Below, one piece after another: positions 45,661 through 52,523 of a DNA stretch of 64,000 nt. The number at the start of each line of letters is the position of its first letter. Position 1 is the stretch's first letter. Made by a program: the position numbers and the translations under genes. Source of the stretch: Prauserella endophytica (lineage in GTDB: Bacteria; Actinomycetota; Actinomycetes; Mycobacteriales; Pseudonocardiaceae). The notes beneath the pieces were generated by a model. It had not been told where the DNA came from and did no database searches. It saw nothing but the letters and a program-made list of their open reading frames with translations. The DNA lies in NCBI RefSeq assembly GCF_005146945.1, contig NZ_SWMS01000003.1, positions 310,001 through 374,000 of the forward strand. The letters are read 5' to 3'.

Positions 45661-45690
45661 ATGTCCAGTCCCGAGGCGTCAAGACTCTAG
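45661..45690 (+). CDS. Nine-residue regulatory leader peptide (MSSPEASRL)
   Basis: A very short frame, MSSPEASRL-stop, starting 6 nt after a -10 hexamer. Its TAG stop forms the first base of a strong hairpin. Short leader peptides that stall ribosomes and disrupt a terminator are a known control of chloramphenicol and macrolide resistance genes; here the downstream gene is a CmlR/Cmx-type exporter. No function outside regulation is expected. Confidence 0.65.
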   Translation: MSSPEASRL

Positions 45691-45715
45691 CCACCGGCGC
45701 GCCGGTGGCCTTTCT
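45690..45715 (+). terminator. Attenuator hairpin upstream of the chloramphenicol exporter
   Basis: Perfect palindrome GCCACCGGCGCGCCGGTGGC (45690-45709) followed by CTTTCT. It begins at the last base of the leader stop codon, where a stalled ribosome would prevent it from folding. From here to the exporter start there are 140 bp with further GC-rich inverted repeats (GCGGGC / GCCCGC near 45787-45808). Confidence 0.7.
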
Positions 45716-45857
45716 CGTGCCGTCGCTGTCAGCGACCGCCGCCATCGATTCGCGCTCGACATCGGACTGATCCCTTTTCCGCGGTAGCGGGCCCCTTGGT
45801 GCCCGCAGCTCTGCCGCGTCCCTGTCGACCCACGACGTGGTTTTCCGGAGTCTTGCT

Positions 45858-47021
45858 GTGCCTCTTGTCATCTACCTGCTCGGACTTGCGGTGTTCGCCC
45901 AGGGCACGTCCGAGTTCATGCTGTCCGGACTGCTGCCGGACATCGCCGCCGACCTGCGGGTGTCGGTTCCGGCGGCGGGATCGCTGACCTCGGTGTTCGC
46001 CGTCGGCATGATCGCCGGCGCACCGCTGCTGGCGATCGCGAGCCTGCGCTGGTCGCCACGGCGAGCGCTGCTGACATTCCTGATCGCCTTCGTGCTCGTG
46101 CACGTGGTCGGCGCGGTCACCCCTAGCTTCGGGGTTCTGCTCGCGACCCGTGTGCTCGCGGCACTCGCCAATGCGGGGTTCCTCGCCGTCGCGCTCGCCG
46201 TGGCGACCAGGCTCGTCGGTCCGGACGCCAAGGGGCGGGCCACGTCGGCATTGCTCGGCGGGGTGACCCTGGCGTGTGTGGCGGGGGTGCCGGCCGGTGC
46301 GCTGCTCGGTCAACTGTGGGGCTGGCGCTCCGCGTTCTGGGCGGTGGCCCTCGTGTCGGTGCCCGCGGTGTTCGCCATCCTGCGGTCGGTTCCCGGCGAC
46401 CGAGGCGAGGACGCGCCGCCCAGCGCGCGGCGCGAGCTGCGGGCGCTGCGCCGTCCCCGGTTGCCGGTGACCCTGCTGCTCGGCGCGCTGGTGAACGGCG
46501 CGACGTTCTGCGCGTTCACCTACCTCGCGCCGCTGGCGACCGACGTCACCGGATTCGCGCCGGGCTGGGTTCCGGCGCTGCTGGCGGTGTTCGGCATCGG
46601 CTCGTTCGCGGGGGTGACCCTCAGCGGCCGGTTCGCCGACACGCACCCGCTGCCGTTGCTGGTGGCGGGAGGGCTCGCCCTGCTGACCGGCTGGATTGCG
46701 TTCGCCATCGTGGCCGCCAACCCGGCGGCGGCCGTCGTGCTCCTGTTCGCCCAGGCGACGCTGTCGTTCGCGGTCGGCTCGACCCTGATCTCCCAGGTGC
46801 TCTACGCGGCACCGGAGGCGCCCACGCTCGGCGGCGGGTTCGCCACGGCGGCTTTCAACGTCGGAGCGGCCCTCGGGCCGTGGCTCGGCGGCGTCGCGAT
46901 CGGTGGCGGTCTCGGTTACCGGTCACCGATCTGGGTCAGCGCGGCACTGGTGGCGACGGCGCTGCTGTGCGGCGCGCTCGCCGTGGGGTTGCGGCGGCCT
47001 GCCACCGTGCCAACGGCGTAG
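45858..47021 (+). CDS. Chloramphenicol-type efflux MFS transporter (CmlR/Cmx family)
   Basis: 387-residue, 12-segment exporter. PLVIYLLGLAVFAQGTSEFMLSGLLPDIAADL matches the start of CmlR/Cmx proteins (GTSEFMLAGLVPDIA). Later stretches also align: VLAALANAGFLAVALAVA, LLGALVNGATFCAFTYLAPL, ALSFALG-like LSFAVGSTLISQVLYAA, and GGGFATAAFNVGAALGPWLGG. It probably exports chloramphenicol or related phenicols. GTG at 45858 has GGAG 7 nt upstream; an earlier ATG at 45837 adds residues absent from the family. Expression is probably controlled by the leader peptide and hairpin. Confidence 0.88.
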   Translation: MPLVIYLLGLAVFAQGTSEFMLSGLLPDIAADLRVSVPAAGSLTSVFAVGMIAGAPLLAIASLRWSPRRALLTFLIAFVLVHVVGAVTPSFGVLLATRVLAALANAGFLAVALAVATRLVGPDAKGRATSALLGGVTLACVAGVPAGALLGQLWGWRSAFWAVALVSVPAVFAILRSVPGDRGEDAPPSARRELRALRRPRLPVTLLLGALVNGATFCAFTYLAPLATDVTGFAPGWVPALLAVFGIGSFAGVTLSGRFADTHPLPLLVAGGLALLTGWIAFAIVAANPAAAVVLLFAQATLSFAVGSTLISQVLYAAPEAPTLGGGFATAAFNVGAALGPWLGGVAIGGGLGYRSPIWVSAALVATALLCGALAVGLRRPATVPTA

Positions 47022-47057
47022 CGCGGACGGTCCCCGGCCGCCGAGCCGGGGACCGTC

Positions 47058-47861
47058 TCACAGGCCGGTCAGCGGCTCCGCGGCGTACGCCTGGTGGAGC
47101 AGCTCCAGCAACCGCGGAGCCTCGGGCAGCGCCACGGGTCCGATCCGGTTCACGGCGACCCCGGGCGTCCAGGAGTTCATCACCACGGCTCCCTCCAGTG
47201 CGCGAACGTCCGCGGGCGTGACGGCCGCCGTTCGCTGCGGCACGCCCAGCCGGTCGAGCTGCCTGCGGACGATGCCCATCGTGGTGCCGCCGAGTACGTC
47301 CGCCTCCGGCCACACCACGGCGTCGCCGTCCCAGAAGGCGAGGTTCCAGATCGTGGCCTCGCTCAGCCGTCCCCGGCGATCGACGAACGCGGCGTCGTCG
47401 AAGCCCTCCGCGACGGCCTGGCGGAGGAAGTACGTCTTGGCCACCTCGCCGACGTGCTTGATCCCGGGCAGCACCCGTTCGTGTTCGACGGTCAGCAGCG
47501 CCAGCGGCCCGGCCGGCCCTGAGGCGGGTGGGCCTGTGCGCACCAGCAGTTCGGGGGCGACATCCGGGTCGCCAAGGGTGAACTCGCCCTCCGGCGAGAA
47601 CACCGTGGCCGTCGCCGACGCGTCGGCGGGACCGTTCTCCACGGCCGATCGCAGCCGGGACCGCACGATGTCGTCGGGCAGCGCCTGCCCGAAAAGCCGG
47701 ATCGACGCGCGGCGCAGTCGCGACAGGTGGAGGTCGAGGCCGCGGACCCGGCCTCCGCGCACCTGAAGGGCGGTGAAGTGGGCGTAGCCGGCGAAGGCCA
47801 GCGGGGTCAGGTCCGAGGCGGTCGCGGTCCGGCCGTTGCGGTGGGCGACGAACGAGGTCAT
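47058..47861 (-). CDS. Class IV aminotransferase family protein (PabC/IlvE fold)
   Basis: 267-residue PLP enzyme. Catalytic Lys135 is in LPGIKHVGEV (compare GLKHLN of PabC). The cofactor-contact Glu168 is in RLSEATIWNLAFWD, and LGGTTMGIVRRQL is the phosphate-binding region. Aminodeoxychorismate lyase or branched-chain/D-amino-acid aminotransferase are possible; the motifs do not decide. A TAGCGT hexamer 6 nt upstream supports the ATG. Confidence 0.88.
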   Translation of the reverse strand: MTSFVAHRNGRTATASDLTPLAFAGYAHFTALQVRGGRVRGLDLHLSRLRRASIRLFGQALPDDIVRSRLRSAVENGPADASATATVFSPEGEFTLGDPDVAPELLVRTGPPASGPAGPLALLTVEHERVLPGIKHVGEVAKTYFLRQAVAEGFDDAAFVDRRGRLSEATIWNLAFWDGDAVVWPEADVLGGTTMGIVRRQLDRLGVPQRTAAVTPADVRALEGAVVMNSWTPGVAVNRIGPVALPEAPRLLELLHQAYAAEPLTGL

Positions 47862-47867
47862 GGCCGC

Positions 47868-47873
47868 ACGCTA
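47868..47873 (-). promoter_or_regulatory. Candidate -10 (TAGCGT) for aminotransferase
   Basis: TAGCGT ends exactly 6 nt before the ATG at 47861; leaderless arrangement. Confidence 0.45.
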
Positions 47874-47910
47874 AGCGCTCACACCGGTGTGAAGGTCAAG
47901 TTCTGCGGCT

Positions 47911-47942
47911 GGCTCCGTGATAAGGGGCATTATCACGGAGCC
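47911..47942. repeat. Perfect 13-bp inverted repeat, loop of 6
   Basis: GGCTCCGTGATAA (47911-47923), GGGGCA, TTATCACGGAGCC (47930-47942). It is 44 bp upstream of the zinc/coiled-coil gene. It has no T-tract and is not next to a gene end, so a protein-binding or recombination site is more likely than a terminator. Confidence 0.75.
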
Positions 47943-47986
47943 ATGCTTTAGATCAGTTTCGCTGATTCGCGTGTCGCGTTACAGGT

Positions 47987-49081
47987 TTGAGTATCGCGTC
48001 CGCGAAACTATTTGACGTGGAGAACGGGCTGGTGACCGCCGAGGAGACCGAGGAAGACGCGCAACCGGAGCCGGTGTGCGCGCTGGAAGGCTGCGACAAC
48101 CCGCTGCCGCCTCCGTCGGTGGACGAGAACGGGCGGCGCAAGGGTGGGCGGCCGTCGTCGTACTGCTGCAAGGCCCATGCCGACGCGGCGTCGCGGCAGC
48201 GCAGGGCGGCCCAGACGGCCGCAGTGGTGGACCCGCTGGTGGAGCTGCGGAGGGCCGCCGAGGTGTTTGGACCCGCTACGGGACCCGTATTCGACGCTCT
48301 CCGGGACATGACGGCCCGGCTGGAGGCCGCCGAGCAGGGTGCGATCGCCCAGGTGCGGCAGGCCGAGGAGCAGGCGGTGGCGGCACGGACCCAGGCTGAG
48401 GACGCTCTGCGTCGCGCCGAACAGGCGGAACGGGCGAGAGACCGGGCACTGGCCCAGGCCAGGGACGACAGGGCCGCGCGAGCGGAGGCGGAGAAGGCGG
48501 CACAGCGGGCGGCGGCCGAGGCCGAGCAGGTCCAGCGCGACGCGTGGGCGCGTATCGCGCAGCACGAACGCGCGCGGGGTGCGGCCGAGTCGGCCGCCAC
48601 GGCGAGCGCGCAGGCCCGTGACGAGCTGGCTCACCAGCTCCGGGCCACTCGGCAGCAGCTCGACGAGGCGCGCGACGACCGGGCCGCGCTCGCCGACCAG
48701 CTGGAGGTGGCGCGTGCTGAGCTGCGCGACCTGACCAGCGCCCACACCCTGGCCAGCGAACGGCTGGAGGCCGCGACCGCCCGGCTCACGGCCGCCGAGG
48801 CATCGCTCGAGCACGCCCGGCGGGATCTCGCCGAGTCGCGGCAGGAGAACGCGGCCCAGCGCGAGCAGCTCGACCACGTCCGTGGCGAGCTCGCCGAGCA
48901 ACGCACCGCCACGCGGCTGGCGGAGGCCAGTGCGCAGACGGCCGAGCGGTCGCTCGCCGCCCACGAGGCGCGGCTGGCCGAGCTGGGGGAGCAGCTCGCC
49001 CAGGCCCACGCCAGGGTCGACCGGCTGCTCGCGGAGCGGGCCGATCCCGCGCCTGCGGAGGACGGGCCGCCGGAGACGTGA
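47987..49081 (+). CDS. Zinc-motif coiled-coil protein, probable DNA-binding
   Basis: 364 residues. The N-terminus holds Cys31, Cys36, Cys60, Cys61 and His64 around a GRPSSYCCKAH motif, resembling small zinc modules (CxxPLP...GRPxxYCSxxC) that I recall in actinobacterial integrase-associated proteins. From about residue 80 to 345 it is one long Ala/Glu/Arg heptad coiled coil, as in KfrA or TnpT-like DNA-binding proteins. A disordered acidic end follows. TTG start is tentative (AGG just upstream); an internal GTG is possible. The perfect dyad upstream may be its own binding site. No recombinase is adjacent. Confidence 0.75.
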   Translation: MSIASAKLFDVENGLVTAEETEEDAQPEPVCALEGCDNPLPPPSVDENGRRKGGRPSSYCCKAHADAASRQRRAAQTAAVVDPLVELRRAAEVFGPATGPVFDALRDMTARLEAAEQGAIAQVRQAEEQAVAARTQAEDALRRAEQAERARDRALAQARDDRAARAEAEKAAQRAAAEAEQVQRDAWARIAQHERARGAAESAATASAQARDELAHQLRATRQQLDEARDDRAALADQLEVARAELRDLTSAHTLASERLEAATARLTAAEASLEHARRDLAESRQENAAQREQLDHVRGELAEQRTATRLAEASAQTAERSLAAHEARLAELGEQLAQAHARVDRLLAERADPAPAEDGPPET

Positions 49082-49095
49082 CGAGCTTGTGTCAG

Positions 49096-49127
49096 TTGCA
49101 GGTTACGTAAACCTATGGTTACATAGG
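49096..49127 (+). promoter_or_regulatory. Promoter and palindromic operator of ArsR gene
   Basis: -35 TTGCAG (49096-49101), 18-nt spacer, -10 TACATA (49120-49125), ending 6 nt before the GTG at 49132. The dyad CCTATG-GTTA-CATAGG (49112-49127) covers the -10, and a second near-dyad GGTTACGTAAACC (49101-49113) precedes it. Autorepression by the ArsR protein is likely. Confidence 0.6.
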
Positions 49128-49131
49128 CGTC

Positions 49132-49461
49132 GTGACCACGGACGTTTTCGCGGTACTGGCGGATCCGCATCGTCGGCGGGTGTTGGAGCTCGTCGCGGCG
49201 CGCGAGCGCACGGCGGGGGAGCTGGCCGCCGAGTTCGACGTGAGCAGGCCTGCCGTGTCGCGGCATCTCCGCGTGCTCAAGGAAGCGGGCCTGGTCACCT
49301 GCAGGCAGGACGCCCAGCGCCGGATCTACCGGCTCGACCCGGGCCCGCTGACGGAGGTCGCGGGCTGGGTCGACCGCATGCGCGGGTACTGGGCTGGCCG
49401 GCTCGACGCACTGGAAGACCATCTCGACGCGAACCCGGAGGTACCGAATGCGTCCCGTTGA
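49132..49461 (+). CDS. ArsR/SdpR family HTH transcriptional regulator
   Basis: 109-residue winged-helix repressor: VFAVLADPHRRRVLELVAARERTAGELAAEFDVSRPAVSRHLRVLKEAGLVTCRQDAQRRIYRLDP. It lacks the metal-binding Cys of ArsR/SmtB, so it senses something other than arsenite or zinc by that site. It overlaps the SRPBCC gene by 14 bp, the usual ArsR plus START-domain pair. GTG start is leaderless-like. Confidence 0.93.
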   Translation: MTTDVFAVLADPHRRRVLELVAARERTAGELAAEFDVSRPAVSRHLRVLKEAGLVTCRQDAQRRIYRLDPGPLTEVAGWVDRMRGYWAGRLDALEDHLDANPEVPNASR

Positions 49462-49942
49462 CAGAGCCCCGCTCGACGACCTGAAAGGCACCATCGGTCT
49501 CGGGCCGGACGGCGCCTGGCAGATCCGGTTCGAACGGCGGCTGCGGCACTCGCCCGAGCGGGTGTGGCAGGCCCTCGTCGACCCGGACGAGCAGGGGCGC
49601 TGGCTGCCGGGCGTGACCATCGACGCGCGGGTGGGCGGCGTCGCGGTGTACGACTTCGGCGAGGAGGGCCGCGCGGAGGGCACGGTGCGGGCGGTGGAGC
49701 CGCCGTCGGTGCTGGAGCACTCGTGGTCGTGGCCGGGCGAGGAGGACTCGGTCGTGCGGTGGGAGCTGCGAGCCGAGGACGACGCCACGGTGCTCGTGCT
49801 GTTGCACCGCCCGGTCCGGCCCGAGCCCGCCGTCCACTACTGCCTCGGCTGGCACGTCATGCTCGATGCCCTCGACGCGCACCTGGGCGGTGGCGAGCCG
49901 GCCGAGCCCGACTACGACCACCTCGCGTCGCTCTACGCCTAG
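49448..49942 (+). CDS. SRPBCC (AHSA1-like) domain protein
   Basis: 164-residue START-like ligand-binding protein: FERRLRHSPERVWQALVDPDEQGRWLPG opens the fold, and YCLGWHVMLDALDAHL forms the long C-terminal helix. Such proteins are commonly co-encoded with SdpR-type ArsR regulators; ligand unknown. The 160 bp between it and the convergent MFS gene hold nothing I recognise. Confidence 0.9.
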   Translation: MRPVDRAPLDDLKGTIGLGPDGAWQIRFERRLRHSPERVWQALVDPDEQGRWLPGVTIDARVGGVAVYDFGEEGRAEGTVRAVEPPSVLEHSWSWPGEEDSVVRWELRAEDDATVLVLLHRPVRPEPAVHYCLGWHVMLDALDAHLGGGEPAEPDYDHLASLYA

Positions 49943-50104
49943 AACGCAGCCGGCGGGAAGCTGGGCCGCCGAATTATGTGGCGAACTTCCGGCGGGGGGC
50001 GTTGCCGGTCCGCCCAAGTACAGCCCAGTACGAGGACGAACCGGCGCCTTGCCAGCGGAAACCCGGATCCACCGACTCAAGCAACAGACTCCCGGCGGAG
50101 GGCA

Positions 50105-52420
50105 CTAGCGTCCGGTGTCGTGGCGGTCGAAGTCGATGGTGTAGCCGAGTTCGACGTCCTGCCGCTCACTGCCCTCGCCCGCGACGGTCAGCTGCGCCGT
50201 GGCGGGGGCGTAGCCGGTGGCGATGATCGTGTACGCGCCGACGTCGAGGTCACCGAATCGGTAGCCGCCCTCGGCGTCGGTGAGCGTCACGCCCACCACC
50301 TGGCCGTCCACGTCGAGCAGGGTCACCTGCGCCTCGGCCACGGCCTGCCCGCTCAGGCCGGAGCGGACCGTGCCGAGCACCTGGCCCGCCGGGGCCAGCT
50401 CGACGTCACGGGAGAGCTGATCGCCGTCGACGAGGGAGACCGGCACGGCCTGCGGCCGGTAGCCCCGCGCGGTGACGGCGAGGGTGTAGCTGCCGCCGAT
50501 GACGTCCGGGAACTGGTACCAGCCGTCGCCGCCGCTGAGCCCGGAGCTGAGAACGTCGCCGCGTGCGTCGGTGAGCACGACGGTCGCCCCTCCGACCGCG
50601 CGGTGACCCGCACCGCGGATCCGGCCGCTCACGGCACCGGCCCCGGACAGGGCGAGGTCCCGGCGCGCCGGTGATCCGGTCAGCTCGACGGTGTGGGCCA
50701 CGGGCTGGAGGTGCTCGGCGGCGGCGATGAGGACGTAGCGGCCCGGCGCTGGCGCGGTGACCAGGTAGCTGCCGGTGGGGTCGCTGCGCTGGAGGTCGAC
50801 CTGGGCGCCGCTGCCGTCGGTCAGCGTGAGCGACACGCCGTCGACGGGCTCGCCGCCCGCGGTAACCACGCCGTACATGGCGAGCGGCGCGCGCTCGGCG
50901 AGCACGGTGGACCTCGGCGCAGGTTCGCGCCCTGCTTCCGGTTCCGCTTCCGGCGAGGGTTCCGCGCCGGTGTCGAGGGTGCTGCGCAGCGGGGTCTCCT
51001 TGAGGAACAGCACCGCGAGCAGCGTCACCACGGCGACGATCGCGGAGATGAGGAAGATCGTGCCGGTGCCGTCGCCGTAGGCCGCACGGAGCGCTTCCCT
51101 GGCCGCGGGAGGCAGGGAAGCGAGGTCGAGCGAACCTCCGCCTGCCCCGCCGTTACCGCCGCTGACCTCGTTGGCGAGCACCGCTCCGAGCGCCGACACG
51201 CCGGCCGAGCCGCCCAGCGTCCGGAAGAACGTCACGACCGCTGTCGAGGAGCCCATGTCGCGCATGCCCACGGTGTTCTGCGCGACGAGCACGAGGTTCT
51301 GCATGAGCGCGCCCACGCCGATGCCCATCAGCGCGAGGTAGCAGCCCATGAGGGTGAGGTTGGTGGTGTGGTCGATGGTGCTCAGCAGGAACAGGGCGGT
51401 CACGAGCAGCACCGAGCCGCCGATCAGGAACGGCTTGGTCCGTCCGATGCGGGACACGATCTGGCCGCTGATCGTCGAGGAGAGGAACAGCCCGAGCACC
51501 ATCGGCAACGTCATGAGGCCGGCGTGTGTGGGGGAGTAGCCGCGGGCGATCTGGTAGTACTGCGCGAGGAAGACCGCACCGCCGAACATCGCTGTGCCCA
51601 CGGCGAGCGTGCCCAGCACCGACAGCGAGAAGGTGCTGTCGCGGAACAGCCGCAGGGGCACCACCGGCTCGCGGACCTTCGTCTCGACGACGAGGGCCAG
51701 CGCCAGCGCCACCGCCGCGCCGCCGATGAACCACAGCGTCTCCGGCGACCACCACGCGAAGTTCTTGCCCGCCAGTGACACCCAGATCAGCAGCAGTGCC
51801 ACGCCACCGACGATCAGGGTCGCGCCCAGCCAGTCGATCTTGACGTCGCGCTTGATGACGGGCAGGTGCAGTGTCCTGCCCAGGACGATGAACGCGAGGA
51901 TCGCGATCGGCACGCACACCCAGAAGCACCAGCGCCAGCCGAGCGCAGAGTCGACGATCACGCCGCCGAGCAGTGGGCCCGACACGGTGGCGACCGCGAA
52001 CACCCCGCCGATGTAGCCGGAGTACTTGCCGCGGTCACGGGGCGCGATCATCGCGGCCATGACGGCCTGGATGAGCGCCTGCAAGCCACCCATGCCGACG
52101 CCCTGCAGCGCGCGGTAGGCGATCAGCTCGGGCATCGACTGCGCGAACCCGCCGAGCACGGAACCGACGGTGAAGATCACGATGGCGAGCTGGTACAGCA
52201 GCTTCTTGCTGAACAGGTCGGAGAGCTTGCCCCAGATCGGCGTGGTGGCCGTGGAGGTCAGCAGCATCGCGGTGACGACCCACGTGTACTGGTTCTGGGT
52301 GCCGTCGAGATCGGCGAGGATCGTCGGCAGCGCGTTGGAGACGATCGTGGAGGAGAGGATCGCCACCAGCAGGGCGAGCAGCAGACCGGTGAAGGCTTCC
52401 AGGATCTGCCGGTGTGTCAT
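50105..52420 (-). CDS. MFS (DHA2) transporter fused to three carboxypeptidase-regulatory-like repeats
   Basis: 771 residues. Positions 1-500 are a 14-segment EmrB/QacA-type drug exporter (QYTWVVTAMLLTSTATTPIWGKLSDLFSKK is motif A; GGLQALIQAVMAAMIAPRDRGKYSGYIGGVF contains motif C-like sequence). Residues about 515-745 contain three CnaB/CarboxypepD_reg-like beta-sandwiches, each with Gly-rich turns and a GxYxxxxxxxGxY pattern (GSYLVTAPAPGRYVLIA; GWYQFPDVIGGSYTLAV; GGYRFGDLDVGAYTIIA). The start is unclear: AAGGAG sits 43 nt upstream of the ATG, with an in-frame ACG 6 nt after it. Confidence 0.9.
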   Translation of the reverse strand: MTHRQILEAFTGLLLALLVAILSSTIVSNALPTILADLDGTQNQYTWVVTAMLLTSTATTPIWGKLSDLFSKKLLYQLAIVIFTVGSVLGGFAQSMPELIAYRALQGVGMGGLQALIQAVMAAMIAPRDRGKYSGYIGGVFAVATVSGPLLGGVIVDSALGWRWCFWVCVPIAILAFIVLGRTLHLPVIKRDVKIDWLGATLIVGGVALLLIWVSLAGKNFAWWSPETLWFIGGAAVALALALVVETKVREPVVPLRLFRDSTFSLSVLGTLAVGTAMFGGAVFLAQYYQIARGYSPTHAGLMTLPMVLGLFLSSTISGQIVSRIGRTKPFLIGGSVLLVTALFLLSTIDHTTNLTLMGCYLALMGIGVGALMQNLVLVAQNTVGMRDMGSSTAVVTFFRTLGGSAGVSALGAVLANEVSGGNGGAGGGSLDLASLPPAAREALRAAYGDGTGTIFLISAIVAVVTLLAVLFLKETPLRSTLDTGAEPSPEAEPEAGREPAPRSTVLAERAPLAMYGVVTAGGEPVDGVSLTLTDGSGAQVDLQRSDPTGSYLVTAPAPGRYVLIAAAEHLQPVAHTVELTGSPARRDLALSGAGAVSGRIRGAGHRAVGGATVVLTDARGDVLSSGLSGGDGWYQFPDVIGGSYTLAVTARGYRPQAVPVSLVDGDQLSRDVELAPAGQVLGTVRSGLSGQAVAEAQVTLLDVDGQVVGVTLTDAEGGYRFGDLDVGAYTIIATGYAPATAQLTVAGEGSERQDVELGYTIDFDRHDTGR

Positions 52421-52523
52421 CGGCTCGGTGGCCGGGGCGTGTGCGGGCGCGGACGTAGTGAGCTCCTTGTCGAGAGACTTCGGGGTTCTCTCGAGGGTAA
52501 CTCAGAAAACTTGTGTGCTGCAA

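Noticed and set aside
45718-45771. Second possible leader peptide (VPSLSATAAIDSRSTSD)
   Set aside because: GTG without a ribosome site or promoter spacing; a 17-codon frame of this kind is expected by chance.
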